DNA of 64,000 nt from Mesorhizobium sp. SARCC-RB16n (GCF_008520305.1 NZ_ML703264.1:271966-335965), one strand, 5' to 3'; positions 38,884 through 47,752 are shown, numbered from the stretch's first letter. Program-made: numbers and translations. The notes: generated from the sequence alone by a model not told the origin.

Positions 38884-40173
38884 TCACTTCTTGTTGCGCG
38901 AGAGCTTGCCGAGCAGGCTGCCCAGGCCAGCCTTCTTCTTCGCCCTGATTTCGCTGCGGCCTGTCAACACATGAGCAATTTCGTTGATCGTGGCCACAAC
39001 CGGGTTCTTGGCATCCATCTCGCCCAGCATGCGCCCGTTGTTTGCCGCATTGCCGAACAGCACGGGGTCAAAGCCGATGACAGACATCGGTGTCAGGCCC
39101 AGCGGCTCGGCGAAGTCGGATGGCGAGATCTCCGGCCGCTTGGGCACGCCGGCCTGGTTGATGATCAATTTCGGCGGCGGGTCGTTCGGGCGAAGCCGCT
39201 TAAACATGTCGACCAGGTTCTTGGTGTTGCGCAGATTGGCCAATTCCGGCGTCGCCGTGATGACGATCTCGTCGGCCTTGACCAGCGTGTTCTTGGCCCA
39301 CCCCGTCCAGATATGGGGAACGTCGAGAACAAGGAGTGGCACGCTGCGCTGCGCGGTATCGACAAGTTGCGCGAATGCATCGGGATCGAAGTCGTAGACG
39401 CGTTCCAGCGTCGAGGGCGCCGCGAGCAGCGACAGATGCTCGGCGCATTGGGTCAGCAGCCGGTCGAGATAGACTTCGTCGATGCGCTCGGGCGAGAACA
39501 CGGCCTCGGCAATGCCCTGGGCCGGATCCTGATCGAAATTGATGTTGGCAGTGCCGAAGGCGAGATCGAGATCGGCGACAACGACCTCGGATTTGAACAG
39601 GGAGGACATTGCCCAGGCAACATTGTGGGCGATCGTGGAAGAGCCGACGCCGCCCTTGGCGCCGACGAAGGCGACCGAGCGGCCGAGCGGTTCAGCATCC
39701 GGATCGACGAAGATCGACGACACGACGCTGACGACGTCGGCCATCGACACCGGCGCGATGACATATTCGGAGATGCCGGAGCGGATGAGTTCGCGATAGA
39801 GACCAACATCATTGTAATGACCGATCACCACCACTTTCGAGGATGGATCGCAGTATTCCGAAAGCTGGGCGAGTTGCTCCAGCAGTTGCTTGGGTTCGCT
39901 GCGCGATTCCAGCAGGATCAGGTTCGGTGTCGGCGCCGACTGGTAGAACTCGATGGCGGTGGGAACGCCGCCCATGTGGACCTTGAGATGCGCCTTGGTC
40001 ATGCGGCGGTCCTCGCCGGCGCGCTGGACCGGATTGGCAACGCCCTCCGTCTCGCAGAATGCCTGGATCGAAATGCGCGGAACCGGCCGCAACGCCTGCA
40101 TCGCAGCGACGTCCTGCGGCGAGGTATCACCGCCCTCCACGGTAGCGTCATAGGCAAGGTTGCTCATGGTCAT
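38884..40173 (-). CDS. cpaE: CpaE/TadZ localization ATPase
   Basis: This 429-residue MinD/ParA-like protein has an N-terminal receiver-like domain (about 55-170; SSKVVVIGHYNDVGLYRELI). A deviant Walker A, GAKGGVGSSTIAHNVAWAM, follows near residue 180. TadZ marks the pole for the pilus machine. Two starts six bases apart (40173 and 40167) are possible; the first has GGAAAGAGC immediately upstream. Confidence 0.93.
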   Translation of the reverse strand: MTMSNLAYDATVEGGDTSPQDVAAMQALRPVPRISIQAFCETEGVANPVQRAGEDRRMTKAHLKVHMGGVPTAIEFYQSAPTPNLILLESRSEPKQLLEQLAQLSEYCDPSSKVVVIGHYNDVGLYRELIRSGISEYVIAPVSMADVVSVVSSIFVDPDAEPLGRSVAFVGAKGGVGSSTIAHNVAWAMSSLFKSEVVVADLDLAFGTANINFDQDPAQGIAEAVFSPERIDEVYLDRLLTQCAEHLSLLAAPSTLERVYDFDPDAFAQLVDTAQRSVPLLVLDVPHIWTGWAKNTLVKADEIVITATPELANLRNTKNLVDMFKRLRPNDPPPKLIINQAGVPKRPEISPSDFAEPLGLTPMSVIGFDPVLFGNAANNGRMLGEMDAKNPVVATINEIAHVLTGRSEIRAKKKAGLGSLLGKLSRNKK

Positions 40174-40220
40174 GCTCTTTCCGTGGCCTGTTCCTGGCGT
40201 CGCTTCTTTCCAAGGGCGGC

Positions 40221-40952
40221 TTAATAAGTCACTTCCGAGTTGCCGAGGAATTCAGTCGAAATGCCCCGGGTTCGGTACAAGTCTATAACCGCGCCACGAT
40301 TTTCCGCGTCGATGGTGGTCTGCTTGCGCGGCCCGAGCAGATCGGCGGGATTAGCCATCTGGGCGGCAAGATTGTTCTGATAGGAGCAGCCGAAATCTGC
40401 GTAGTGCTTGTTTTCCGACGTTTCCACCAGATCAGCGGGCCAACGTCCGCATTTGTCGGTCTGTGCCCTCACCGCGATATAGGAGACGCGAACCGGGGCT
40501 GACGCCTCGCTCGATCCAGCCTGATAGGAAACCACGACGATCCGGTTGCGCTTGACGCCGCTGGCGACCGCGAGCCGAGCGAAATCGCGGCCGGCCGCCG
40601 TCGCGGCAACCTCGTTGGCCGACCCGCTTGGAATCTGGATCGTCAGCGTCGGAGCTGCGCTCTTGTCGTAACCGTCGAGGAAGCCCAGAAGCGTGTCGCG
40701 CTGCGAGCCGGTCATGCCACGGTCGCCGGCGCCGACAGGAAGATCTATCTTCTGGTTCTTCTCCGCGATGACGATCGGATGATTGGTGCGATAGTCGTCG
40801 GGGATGGCGCCGACGGTAACGCTGTCGCGCTGGGCACAACCGGCCAGTAGAGCCGATACCGCCACCGCCATGATCGGAAGGGTCCGCAGGCTTATCCGAG
40901 AACGGCCGGAGCGCATCGCCGTGGTCCTTGCCTTCAATGCTGACTGAGACAT
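40221..40952 (-). CDS. cpaD: CpaD pilus lipoprotein
   Basis: This 243-residue CpaD-family protein has a lipoprotein signal ending at Cys39 (VSALLAGC). The mature part contains GTDYRTNHPIVI-like IPDDYRTNHPIVIAEKNQKI, a CpaD marker. It supports the secretin at the outer membrane. ATG 40952 is preferred; a GTG at 40970 would overlap the secretin stop by four bases. Confidence 0.9.
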   Translation of the reverse strand: MSQSALKARTTAMRSGRSRISLRTLPIMAVAVSALLAGCAQRDSVTVGAIPDDYRTNHPIVIAEKNQKIDLPVGAGDRGMTGSQRDTLLGFLDGYDKSAAPTLTIQIPSGSANEVAATAAGRDFARLAVASGVKRNRIVVVSYQAGSSEASAPVRVSYIAVRAQTDKCGRWPADLVETSENKHYADFGCSYQNNLAAQMANPADLLGPRKQTTIDAENRGAVIDLYRTRGISTEFLGNSEVTY

Positions 40953-40966
40953 GTCCGCTTTCCCGT

Positions 40967-42481
40967 TCACTTGTAGATGAAGCCGACAACGCCGTGGTAG
41001 CGGCCGTTGGGCTTGTCGGTCTGCATGGTGCCGTAGACGCGATTGACCTTGCCCAGGAACATGGCGGCACCATCGCTGGCAGCGTTGAAATTGTCGTCCG
41101 GCTTGGCGAGATCATTGCGCGCTACCGGCTTTACCAGATAGGGCGTGATGATGATGACGAGCTCGGTCTCATTGCGCACGAAATCCCTGCTGCGGAAGAG
41201 TGCGCCAAGCACCGGGATCTTCGTCAGCCCGGGCAAGCCGTTGACGGCTTGCCTGACATCGTCGCGAACCAGTCCAGCGATCATCATGGAGCCGCCGGAG
41301 GGCAGTTCCACAGTCGTATCTGCAAGACGCTTGCGCAGTGACAGGGCGTTCATGCCGATACTTTTATTGTCCGTGGATGACGAAACGGACCCCTCGGTCG
41401 TCGGTTCGGAAACCGAAGTCCTGACTTTCAGACTTATCCGGCCAGGCGACAAAACCACCGGCTGAAATTCCAATCCGATTCCGTACTCGATCTTATCGAC
41501 GGTATAGGTCTTCAAGCCAGTCTGGTTGTCTTGCGATACATTCGCTGAGACGCCGCTCACCATGTTGTATTCGCCACCGACCCTGAAGGTCGCCTTCTCA
41601 CCAGATACGGCGGTCAGGGTCGGTTCGGCCAACGTCTTCATGACCCCCGACTGCTCCATGGCGTTTATATATGCCTGCAGTGCGGAGGAGCCGATGCTCA
41701 AGCCTGCGTTCGACAGTGGCTTGCCGAGACCGGTGAAAGGGTCACTGAGCGCGCCATAGCTGATGCCGTTGCTGCCGCCACTGCCGACCATGTTGACACC
41801 GAGCTGCTTCATCACGGAGCGGCTGACTTCGGCCACCGTCACCTTCAGCGTGACCTGGTCGTCACCGATGATCTGCAAGAGATTGACAATCTTCGAGGTA
41901 CGGCGTTGCGTGTCCGGGTTGTTGATGTCGACGCCGCTCTGGGCCGAGCCGCCTGCTGCCGTTTGCGAATATTGTCCCGTCGTCGCTTCACCGCCCGAGA
42001 CGAAGATCGTCGCCAGGTCGACGGCCCGTTTCGCGTCAAGCGGCGTGTCGACGGTACCGGTCAGGATAACGTTGTCATTCAGCAGTTCCACCTTGACGGC
42101 CGAGGTCGGAAGGAAGCGCTTGATATAATCCTCCAGGCCGGCGACGTCGCGCTCGATGGCCAGGTCCAGGCTGGCGATCTGTTCGCCGTTCGGCCCAAAG
42201 ACGAAGATGTTGGTTTCGCCGACCGCCTTGCCAAAGAGGTAGATACGCCTTGCGGTGCGGGTCACCGCGTCGGCAACAGAGGGATTGGCGACAAGAATGT
42301 CATAGGCATCGCTCGGCAGGTCTATGACCACCGATTTGTTGAGGCCAAGCTTGACGCGCTGTGTGGCCGTCGTGGCTGTTACCTGCGTGCTCTTCGCCTC
42401 GACGCCCTGCACATTCGCTCCGACGAGCAGCAGGCCGAATGCCGTGGCTACGATTGCCGGCAGTTTAGCGCTTAGCCTCAT
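40967..42481 (-). CDS. cpaC: CpaC/RcpA secretin
   Basis: This 504-residue outer-membrane channel for the pilus has a signal peptide, then the pilus-type secretin N-domain (about residues 30-105, with LPSDAYDILVANPSVADAV), a BON-like domain, and the secretin core from about residue 260 (VSGEKATFRVGGEYNMVSG, ELPSGGSMMIAGLVRDDVRQ). Its start overlaps the cpaB stop by 4 bases and its stop meets cpaD. Confidence 0.94.
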   Translation of the reverse strand: MRLSAKLPAIVATAFGLLLVGANVQGVEAKSTQVTATTATQRVKLGLNKSVVIDLPSDAYDILVANPSVADAVTRTARRIYLFGKAVGETNIFVFGPNGEQIASLDLAIERDVAGLEDYIKRFLPTSAVKVELLNDNVILTGTVDTPLDAKRAVDLATIFVSGGEATTGQYSQTAAGGSAQSGVDINNPDTQRRTSKIVNLLQIIGDDQVTLKVTVAEVSRSVMKQLGVNMVGSGGSNGISYGALSDPFTGLGKPLSNAGLSIGSSALQAYINAMEQSGVMKTLAEPTLTAVSGEKATFRVGGEYNMVSGVSANVSQDNQTGLKTYTVDKIEYGIGLEFQPVVLSPGRISLKVRTSVSEPTTEGSVSSSTDNKSIGMNALSLRKRLADTTVELPSGGSMMIAGLVRDDVRQAVNGLPGLTKIPVLGALFRSRDFVRNETELVIIITPYLVKPVARNDLAKPDDNFNAASDGAAMFLGKVNRVYGTMQTDKPNGRYHGVVGFIYK

Positions 42482-43293
42482 TTCCTTGCCCCTACTTCGG
42501 AAACTTCGCCCGACTTGATCAATCTCACTGTCCCCTTGCGGCCATTGCCGGAAACGAGATAGTCGGCCTCGCCCACATTCTTTTCCTGGGTGTCCGTAAT
42601 CGCCCGCAGCGCCAGTGTCAGGCGATCCGCCATCTGCTGGGCGACGGTGATGATCTCTGCCTGTTTGGGCGTCAGCTCCAGCGTGGCCGTCTGGCCTACC
42701 TTGGTCTTCTTGCCCTCCTCGTCCTCCTGGATGGTCTGGTCGATTGCCAGGACGCGGATGTTCTTGAGGATGGTTTCGGTGTTGAAGCCGGAGCCGCCGC
42801 TGTTGGCATCGGCCCTGCGGGTCATGATGACGTCGACGAAATCGTTTGGAAGGATGAAGCCGCCGGCTGAAGTGTCCGCCGATATCGTCGTTGCGACCGC
42901 CCGCATGCCGGAAGGCAGGATGGCCGACATGAAGCTTTGTCCCTCGCCGATCAGCTTGGAGCGCCGCACCGGCTCGCCCGCGTACATCGCCACGCGGGCA
43001 ACCGACCCCTTCAGTTTCTCCAAAGCGTCGGGAGCGGTAGCCTTGGTAATGAAATTCGCGTTGATGCCGTTAGCCGGCCAGGACTGCCAGGCGATGTTGT
43101 TTTCGAGCTGGGTGCCCATCGCGACATCGCCAGAAAGCACAAGCACGTCCTGCAGAGGAACCTCGGGAGCCTTCTGGCCGGACTCGACGACGATCTGGGG
43201 CGGTGGTGTGGCGACCATGTTCTTCGCCACATAGCCAGCACCCCCCGCCGCGGCCACCGCCACGCTCAGAATAATCAATCGGGATGCTGGCAT
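42478..43293 (-). CDS. cpaB: CpaB/RcpC pilus assembly protein
   Basis: This 271-residue protein has an N-terminal membrane segment (LIILSVAVAAAGGAGYVA) and a SAF domain (ASRP-like VLVLSGDVAMGTQLENN, then AVRRSKLIGEG-type GEPVRRSKLIGEG). CpaB helps assemble the secretin. ATG 43293 is chosen as the usual family start (MPASRLIIL). It is the first gene of the cpaBCDEF-tadBC operon. Confidence 0.92.
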   Translation of the reverse strand: MPASRLIILSVAVAAAGGAGYVAKNMVATPPPQIVVESGQKAPEVPLQDVLVLSGDVAMGTQLENNIAWQSWPANGINANFITKATAPDALEKLKGSVARVAMYAGEPVRRSKLIGEGQSFMSAILPSGMRAVATTISADTSAGGFILPNDFVDVIMTRRADANSGGSGFNTETILKNIRVLAIDQTIQEDEEGKKTKVGQTATLELTPKQAEIITVAQQMADRLTLALRAITDTQEKNVGEADYLVSGNGRKGTVRLIKSGEVSEVGARK

Positions 43294-43389
43294 CTGTCCG
43301 AACCCTCGCCCTTGGCAAACCACGTAGCCAAGCCGGACTTTGCAGCGGCAATCGTCAAAACAAGGTTAATGCAATGCTTACAGTCGTGA

Positions 43390-43405
43390 TTAATTTAAGG
43401 TTTAC
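43390..43405. promoter_or_regulatory. CtrA-like box upstream of cpaB
   Basis: TTAA-N7-TTTAC at 43390-43405 differs by one base from the CtrA consensus TTAA-N7-TTAAC. It lies in the AT-rich gap about 97 bases upstream of cpaB. Function is inferred from the match and from the known CtrA control of Caulobacter pilus genes. Confidence 0.4.
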
Positions 43406-43503
43406 ATAAATTGGATGGATCGCGTCGCGATGCGCAGAAAGACTGGGCCGCGACTACGCAAAGCCGGCGTGCAAGGCATCTCGGGCGACAAAATTTGATG
43501 AAT

Positions 43504-44022
43504 TCAGCTTGCCAGCCTTGCCAGCGCCCACACCATCAAAGGCGAATCCGGGTAGGTCAGCAGGCCACCCAGGCCGAGCGCGATCCCGTAGGGAACACCA
43601 GCTGACTCTTCCGCGAAATGACGCAGGAATGGATTGCGTCCGGTGAAAATCGCCAGCGGTGACTTCCGGTAGAGCAGGATCGCGATTGTCAGAAGACCGC
43701 CGATGATTGTCGAGGCGACAAGATATTCGACGAGATGCACGTTGAGCCCCATCCACACGGCCGTGCCTGCCAGCAGCTTGGCGTCGCCACCGCCCATGCC
43801 ACCCAGTGCGAACAGGCCGAACGTCACGCCCAGGACGATGGCGCCGGCGGCAAAATGCCAGCCGTAGGCCGCCCATTCCATGCCCGTCAGCGGCGCCACC
43901 AGCGCGAAGACGACGACAAGCAGCACCGGCACGCGATTGGCGATCGTCATCGACAGCATGTCGGAGATCGCGGCAAACAGCATGCAGAACGGAAAGACGA
44001 CGAAGATCAGGGCTTCAAGCAT
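43504..44022 (-). CDS. cpaA: CpaA prepilin peptidase (A24 family)
   Basis: This 172-residue membrane aspartic protease processes Flp and TadE-type prepilins. One catalytic Asp is in AAISDMLSMTIANRVP (about residue 21) and the other in GMGGGDAKLLAG, the family signature. About five membrane segments are visible. It lies between flp and cpaB on the same strand. Confidence 0.92.
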   Translation of the reverse strand: MLEALIFVVFPFCMLFAAISDMLSMTIANRVPVLLVVVFALVAPLTGMEWAAYGWHFAAGAIVLGVTFGLFALGGMGGGDAKLLAGTAVWMGLNVHLVEYLVASTIIGGLLTIAILLYRKSPLAIFTGRNPFLRHFAEESAGVPYGIALGLGGLLTYPDSPLMVWALARLAS

Positions 44023-44137
44023 CGGCGATTGTGCCTATCGTGCGAATTCCACAGAAACTTAGTCTAGGCTGGTTCGATTAACGATTGATGAGGTCCTTAG
44101 TAAAAAGACGACTGTTTCCGCTGCGCCCCGAGACAAG

Positions 44138-44174
44138 TAAAATAAAACAGGGGCCACCCTATGGCGGCCCCTGT
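44138..44174 (-). terminator. rho-independent terminator after flp
   Basis: On the minus strand a perfect 9-base stem (ACAGGGGCC at 44174-44166, partner GGCCCCTGT at 44155-44147) with a 10-base loop is followed by TTTTATTTT. It lies 36 bases after the flp stop and separates the abundant pilin transcript from cpaA. Confidence 0.85.
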
Positions 44175-44209
44175 CCAGGACGCAATCTGAGCTATCAGCA
44201 ATAAGCAGA

Positions 44210-44386
44210 TTAGCTGCCGCTGGTGTTCAGGGTGGTTCCGATGGCGGTGAACTTGGCGTTGATGGCATTGCCGAGTGCGCCGGCACCGGTGATGATGGCG
44301 AGCGCGATGAGCGCGGCGATCAGACCATATTCGATAGCGGTCGCGCCGGATTCGTCCTTCACGAAACGTGCAAAAAGGTTAGACAT
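44210..44386 (-). CDS. flp: Flp-type major pilin
   Basis: This 58-residue pilin starts MSNLFARFVKDESGATAIEY. The short leader ends at DESG, and the A24 peptidase should cut before ATAIEYGLIAALIALAII, the hallmark Flp hydrophobic segment. A Gly/Ala-rich, short C-terminus follows. A clear TAGGAG precedes the ATG. The gene has its own terminator. Confidence 0.95.
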   Translation of the reverse strand: MSNLFARFVKDESGATAIEYGLIAALIALAIITGAGALGNAINAKFTAIGTTLNTSGS

Positions 44387-44744
44387 TCGAGAGCTCCTAC
44401 TCCACGTGTTACAGCACTTCCGTCAACTTCTGTGATGGTTGATCGGATGCTGGCAATCTAGGGAGAAGCTCTTTCGATCGGCTTAATAAACAGCCTTACC
44501 GATTCCTTTCCCGGCTCGAACCAAGTGCGTGGTTAACCCCACACTAAGCGCTGGCTAATATCCCGTTTCGCGGGTCAACGCCGTAAAAGGCAAGGGCCCA
44601 GGGAGGCTTGCGGCCCCTGCGCAGATCCGGCCATGCGGACAGCCATGTCGACCAGTACATCCGAGGACGGCATGCCGACTTAACCGTTGGTTCACCAATC
44701 TCGTTCATGTTCCGTTGAACAGTCCGCTTGCGTGGAGCGCCTTG
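44387..44744. other. divergent intergenic region upstream of flp
   Basis: This 358-base gap lies between flp (minus) and the secretin-domain gene (plus). It contains the CtrA-like box at 44532-44547. No gene, including small pilin genes, was recognised. The flp promoter must lie here, but -35/-10 elements could not be placed with confidence. Confidence 0.5.
44532..44547. promoter_or_regulatory. CtrA-like box upstream of flp
   Basis: On the minus strand the site reads TTAG-N7-TTAAC, one mismatch from the CtrA consensus. It lies about 146 bases upstream of the flp start. In Caulobacter the pilin gene pilA is a CtrA target, so a similar link here is plausible. It is inferred. Confidence 0.45.
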
Positions 44745-45167
44745 ATGGCCGTGCCGAGATCCTCAATCCTGATTGCCGCGCTTCTTGCCGCCGCCAGCTT
44801 GATTACGCCCGCCAAGGCTGGTGCCGATATCGAGGTCACCATGAATCAGGCCAAGATCGTGAAACTGTCACGCCCTGCCGACACGATCGTCGTGGGCAAC
44901 CCGGCAATTGCCGATGCTTCCGTCCAGGATGCCTCGACGGTCGTGCTCACCGGCAAAGGCTTCGGTGTCACCAATCTCGTCGTTCTCGACCAGGACGGCA
45001 GCCCGATCGTCGACGCACAGGTTACCGTGGTCCGCCAGGCAGCCTCGTCGGTTCGCATTTACCGGCGCGCGGAGGTCCAGACCATGTCGTGCACGCCCTA
45101 TTGCGAAAGCTCCTACAAGAGCGAGGCGGAGAAATCGTCCGAAGCCGAGATGAGCCTCAGCAAATAG
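44745..45167 (+). CDS. stand-alone secretin N-domain (pilus assembly N-terminal) protein
   Basis: This 140-residue exported protein has a signal peptide of about 26 residues (ILIAALLAAASLITPAKAGA). One domain matches the CpaC N-domain in this same locus: PADTIVVGNPAIADASV and VLTGKGFGVTNLVVLD align with CpaC PSDAYDILVANPSVADAV and LFGKAVGETNIFVF. The C-terminus carries a Cys pair (MSCTPYCES) and a Ser/Glu-rich tail. ATG 44745 follows GGAG by 7 bases. It probably acts in the periplasm around the secretin; its precise role is unknown. Confidence 0.8.
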   Translation: MAVPRSSILIAALLAAASLITPAKAGADIEVTMNQAKIVKLSRPADTIVVGNPAIADASVQDASTVVLTGKGFGVTNLVVLDQDGSPIVDAQVTVVRQAASSVRIYRRAEVQTMSCTPYCESSYKSEAEKSSEAEMSLSK

Positions 45168-45306
45168 GCTGCACGAACCGCGCCATGGTCCAGGTTACCG
45201 CCTGGTTAAAACGCCCGTGCCGACTTTAACGATCATTCAAACCGGACCTCAATTGGTTTGCGCTAACACATCTGTCAGCACCGTCCAGGGATGGCAGGAA
45301 CATCGC

Positions 45307-45888
45307 ATGAGCATGGAATTCGGCTCGACAGGGCAGCACAAGGTGGAGCGCGCCAGGTTTTTCCAACGCTTCGTGCGCGACCGGCGCGGCAGTACGGCGC
45401 TGGAGTTCGCGCTGCTTGCCATGCCGTTCGCACTCCTCGTGTTCGCCATCCTCGAAAGCTGCATCTCGTTTGCCAGCCAGGAGGTGATGGCCAACATCAC
45501 CGACGACGTCGCGCGCCGGCTGCGCACCGGCCAGTTGAGGGCCGCCGACGTCGCCGGAGACAATTTGAAGAACATGATCTGCGACAAGCTGGAAATCATC
45601 GTTTCCCAGGATTGTCCCAATCAGCTGAGCGTCGATCTTCGCCAGTACACGACCTTCGCCGACGCGGCTGCCGCGGGATTCAAGATCCAGAATGGCGATG
45701 TCGTGCTTACGAACGGCGCCGCCACACAGAGTTTTACTGTTGCGCCGGGCCCGGCCGAATCAAGGAACATGCTGCGGGTCTTTTACAAATGGCCCATCAT
45801 GACCGACCTGATGGCGCAGTCGATGGGAGGTAACAAAACCCTGCATTTCGCTTCGGTGACCTGGCAGAACGAGCCGTTCGACAATTGA
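45307..45888 (+). CDS. tadE: TadE/TadG-type pseudopilin
   Basis: This 193-residue protein has the TadE pattern at about residues 27-55: DRRGSTALEFALLAMPFALL, a positively charged prepilin leader followed by a hydrophobic segment with the conserved Glu. CpaA should process it. The periplasmic part has two Cys (ICDKLE and QDCPNQ). ATG 45307 is chosen because it lies just before the TadE motif. It is followed after 34 bases by a second TadE/TadG gene. Confidence 0.85.
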   Translation: MSMEFGSTGQHKVERARFFQRFVRDRRGSTALEFALLAMPFALLVFAILESCISFASQEVMANITDDVARRLRTGQLRAADVAGDNLKNMICDKLEIIVSQDCPNQLSVDLRQYTTFADAAAAGFKIQNGDVVLTNGAATQSFTVAPGPAESRNMLRVFYKWPIMTDLMAQSMGGNKTLHFASVTWQNEPFDN

Positions 45889-45922
45889 GACCATCACGGA
45901 AGCACCAACAAGAAAAAAGGCA

Positions 45923-46552
45923 ATGAGTATGATGCGTGCGGGGGCACATCTGGGAATTGCAGGGCTCTGGGGCAACTCAGTCCGGTTCTGGTCCAATCGC
46001 CGTGGCGTCGCGGCGGTCGAGTTCGCGCTTATCGCGCCTGTCCTGCTGATCATGTATTTCATGACCATGGAGGCCTCGCAGGCCATAGAGGCGAGCAAGA
46101 AGGTCAGCCGCGTCGGCAGCATGGTCGCCGATCTCGTTACGCAACAGCCGACCATCGTCAAGGCGGACCTCGATGCCATCATGAAGATCGGCACCGTAAC
46201 CCTTCTACCCTACAACCGCTCGGTCCCGGACATCACCATCACGGCCATACAGGTCACCACCGATACGCCGCCAAAGGTGCAGGTGGTGTGGTCGCGCAAG
46301 GTGACCAGCGGTGTGTACGGCGTCGGTGCAGCAGCGGGCTCGACCACAACGGTGCCGACAGCGCTCAACGTTGCCGGAACCTTCCTCGTCCGCGTCGACA
46401 GCACCCTGGCCTACAAGCCGATCGTCGGCTGGACGACCGACACCCAACAGAAGCTTGGGTTTATCGAGACTCTCGCCAAAGGCATGACGATGAGCGAAAC
46501 CTATTATCTGCGCCCCCGCAGAAGCGTCACGATTCCTTGCAGCGACTGCTGA
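45923..46552 (+). CDS. second TadE/TadG-type pseudopilin
   Basis: This 209-residue protein carries NRRGVAAVEFALIAPVLLIM near residue 26, the same pseudopilin motif as its neighbour. The rest is a periplasmic domain ending in two Cys (PCSDC). It lacks the large von Willebrand domain of the long TadG proteins. It forms a short operon with the preceding pseudopilin gene. Confidence 0.83.
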   Translation: MSMMRAGAHLGIAGLWGNSVRFWSNRRGVAAVEFALIAPVLLIMYFMTMEASQAIEASKKVSRVGSMVADLVTQQPTIVKADLDAIMKIGTVTLLPYNRSVPDITITAIQVTTDTPPKVQVVWSRKVTSGVYGVGAAAGSTTTVPTALNVAGTFLVRVDSTLAYKPIVGWTTDTQQKLGFIETLAKGMTMSETYYLRPRRSVTIPCSDC

Positions 46553-46557
46553 AAACC

Positions 46558-47481
46558 TTATCGCCGCCCGCCATCGATCGACACCAGGCGCACGATGGCC
46601 CCTGCCGCAGCATAATCCTTTGACACCACGGGCATGAAACCGCCGGTATGCTTCGATTCCAGAAGATCGTAGACGTCCGGCGTCGTCGATTTGAGGTTGG
46701 TGAGGAACACGGCCAGCCGACGCTTGGCTTCCGGATCGAGATCGCTGCGCACTGCATGGGGACCGTATCTCAGCAGACCCGACATCCACACCACTTGAAG
46801 GGCCGAGGCCGAAAGGCCTGATGCCTCGAGCCTTGCCTGCGTGCCTCCGGCCAGTCGCGGCTGGCCGTCGGCCGCTGCCTTCACCCAGCCGAACATGGCG
46901 TCGGCTCGGCCGTCGACGAGCATGGTTTCGGCCGCCGACGCCGAGGGGGCATGGACAAGAAACGGGGCATCTTCGGCGATCTCGACGTGTTCGGCGGCTA
47001 ACCCCGCCAAGGGCAGAAGCCAACCGCCGACGCTGCCCGGCGGCGGAATGGCGATCCGGTGGGTCGCCATATCAGCCAGCCCGGGCAGTTTGCCATCCCT
47101 GGTCAGCAGCACCGACCGGATGCCGGCCGCACCGTCAGAATCGACCGGAGCCACGAGCGGCTGGATGCATCCGCAGCGTTGTAGCGCCGTGGCGTAGGCG
47201 GTCGCCGAATAGATGGCGTATTCGATCCGTGCATTGGCCTGTCCCTCGATCAGTGCCGCATAATCGCGGGCAACGACAAATTCGACCTTCATGCCGAGCG
47301 CATTGGTAAAGGCTTGCGTCAACACCGCCAGCCCGGGAACGGTGTCGCCCGCGCCGGGCTCGGCGACGATGCCGATGCGAAATGTGCCGATATCATCGCG
47401 CCAGTCTGCCCACGCCGGTCCGCACGAGAATGCGCCGTTTACAGCCATGAGGGCGATCCATCCCTTGAGCGCAGCCTTCAT
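46558..47481 (-). CDS. PhnD-like phosphonate/phosphate-type solute-binding protein (orphan)
   Basis: This 307-residue protein has a signal peptide of about 25 residues (WIALMAVNGAFSCGPAWA) and a type 2 binding fold of the PhnD group (FRIGIVAEPGAGDTVPGLAV, IPPPGSVGGWLLP, LVDGRADAMFGWVKAA). ATG 47481 is chosen as the start of the signal peptide. No phn transport genes lie next to it, so its partner and ligand are unknown. Its stop falls 6 bases from the end of the second pseudopilin gene. Confidence 0.78.
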   Translation of the reverse strand: MKAALKGWIALMAVNGAFSCGPAWADWRDDIGTFRIGIVAEPGAGDTVPGLAVLTQAFTNALGMKVEFVVARDYAALIEGQANARIEYAIYSATAYATALQRCGCIQPLVAPVDSDGAAGIRSVLLTRDGKLPGLADMATHRIAIPPPGSVGGWLLPLAGLAAEHVEIAEDAPFLVHAPSASAAETMLVDGRADAMFGWVKAAADGQPRLAGGTQARLEASGLSASALQVVWMSGLLRYGPHAVRSDLDPEAKRRLAVFLTNLKSTTPDVYDLLESKHTGGFMPVVSKDYAAAGAIVRLVSIDGGRR

Positions 47482-47564
47482 GACAGGACCGCCTTGCCCT
47501 TTGTTCCGTCCATGGACATGCCCAATTCGTCGCGACACTTGATCTTTATGCCTGTATCTCATTG

Positions 47565-47596
47565 CCAAAACCGCTGTGCATTTTTGGGCGACATGG
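47565..47596 (+). repeat. 32-bp intergenic repeat, copy 1
   Basis: This element begins CCAAAACCGCTGTGCAT and ends TTTTTGGGCGACATGG. Its ends CCAAAA and TTTTGG are inverted, so it can form a small hairpin. It matches copy 2 at 47622-47653 in 30 of 32 bases. Short CCRAAA...TTTYGG elements are common in Rhizobiales intergenic DNA, and I think this is one of them. Confidence 0.75.
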
Positions 47597-47621
47597 CTCC
47601 CAGCTTGTCCAAGTCGTTGTC

Positions 47622-47653
47622 CCAAAACCGCTGCGCACTTTTGGGCGACATGG
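47622..47653 (+). repeat. 32-bp intergenic repeat, copy 2
   Basis: This is the second copy, 57 bases downstream of copy 1, beginning CCAAAACCGCTGCGCAC. The two lie between the divergent PhnD-like gene and deoB. An open frame running through them into deoB is caused by the repeats and is not real protein. Confidence 0.75.
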
Positions 47654-47752
47654 ACTGACTATCGCGCCAAGCCGTTGCCGTTTGGTTTCCGAATTGCCAA
47701 GGCCGCCGTGGAACCCTATGTCTGGGCGTCCACACTGGCAACAAATGACCCG

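Noticed and set aside
47576-47752. In-frame N-terminal extension of deoB.
   Set aside because: It is encoded by the intergenic repeats; ATG 47753 matches the family start.
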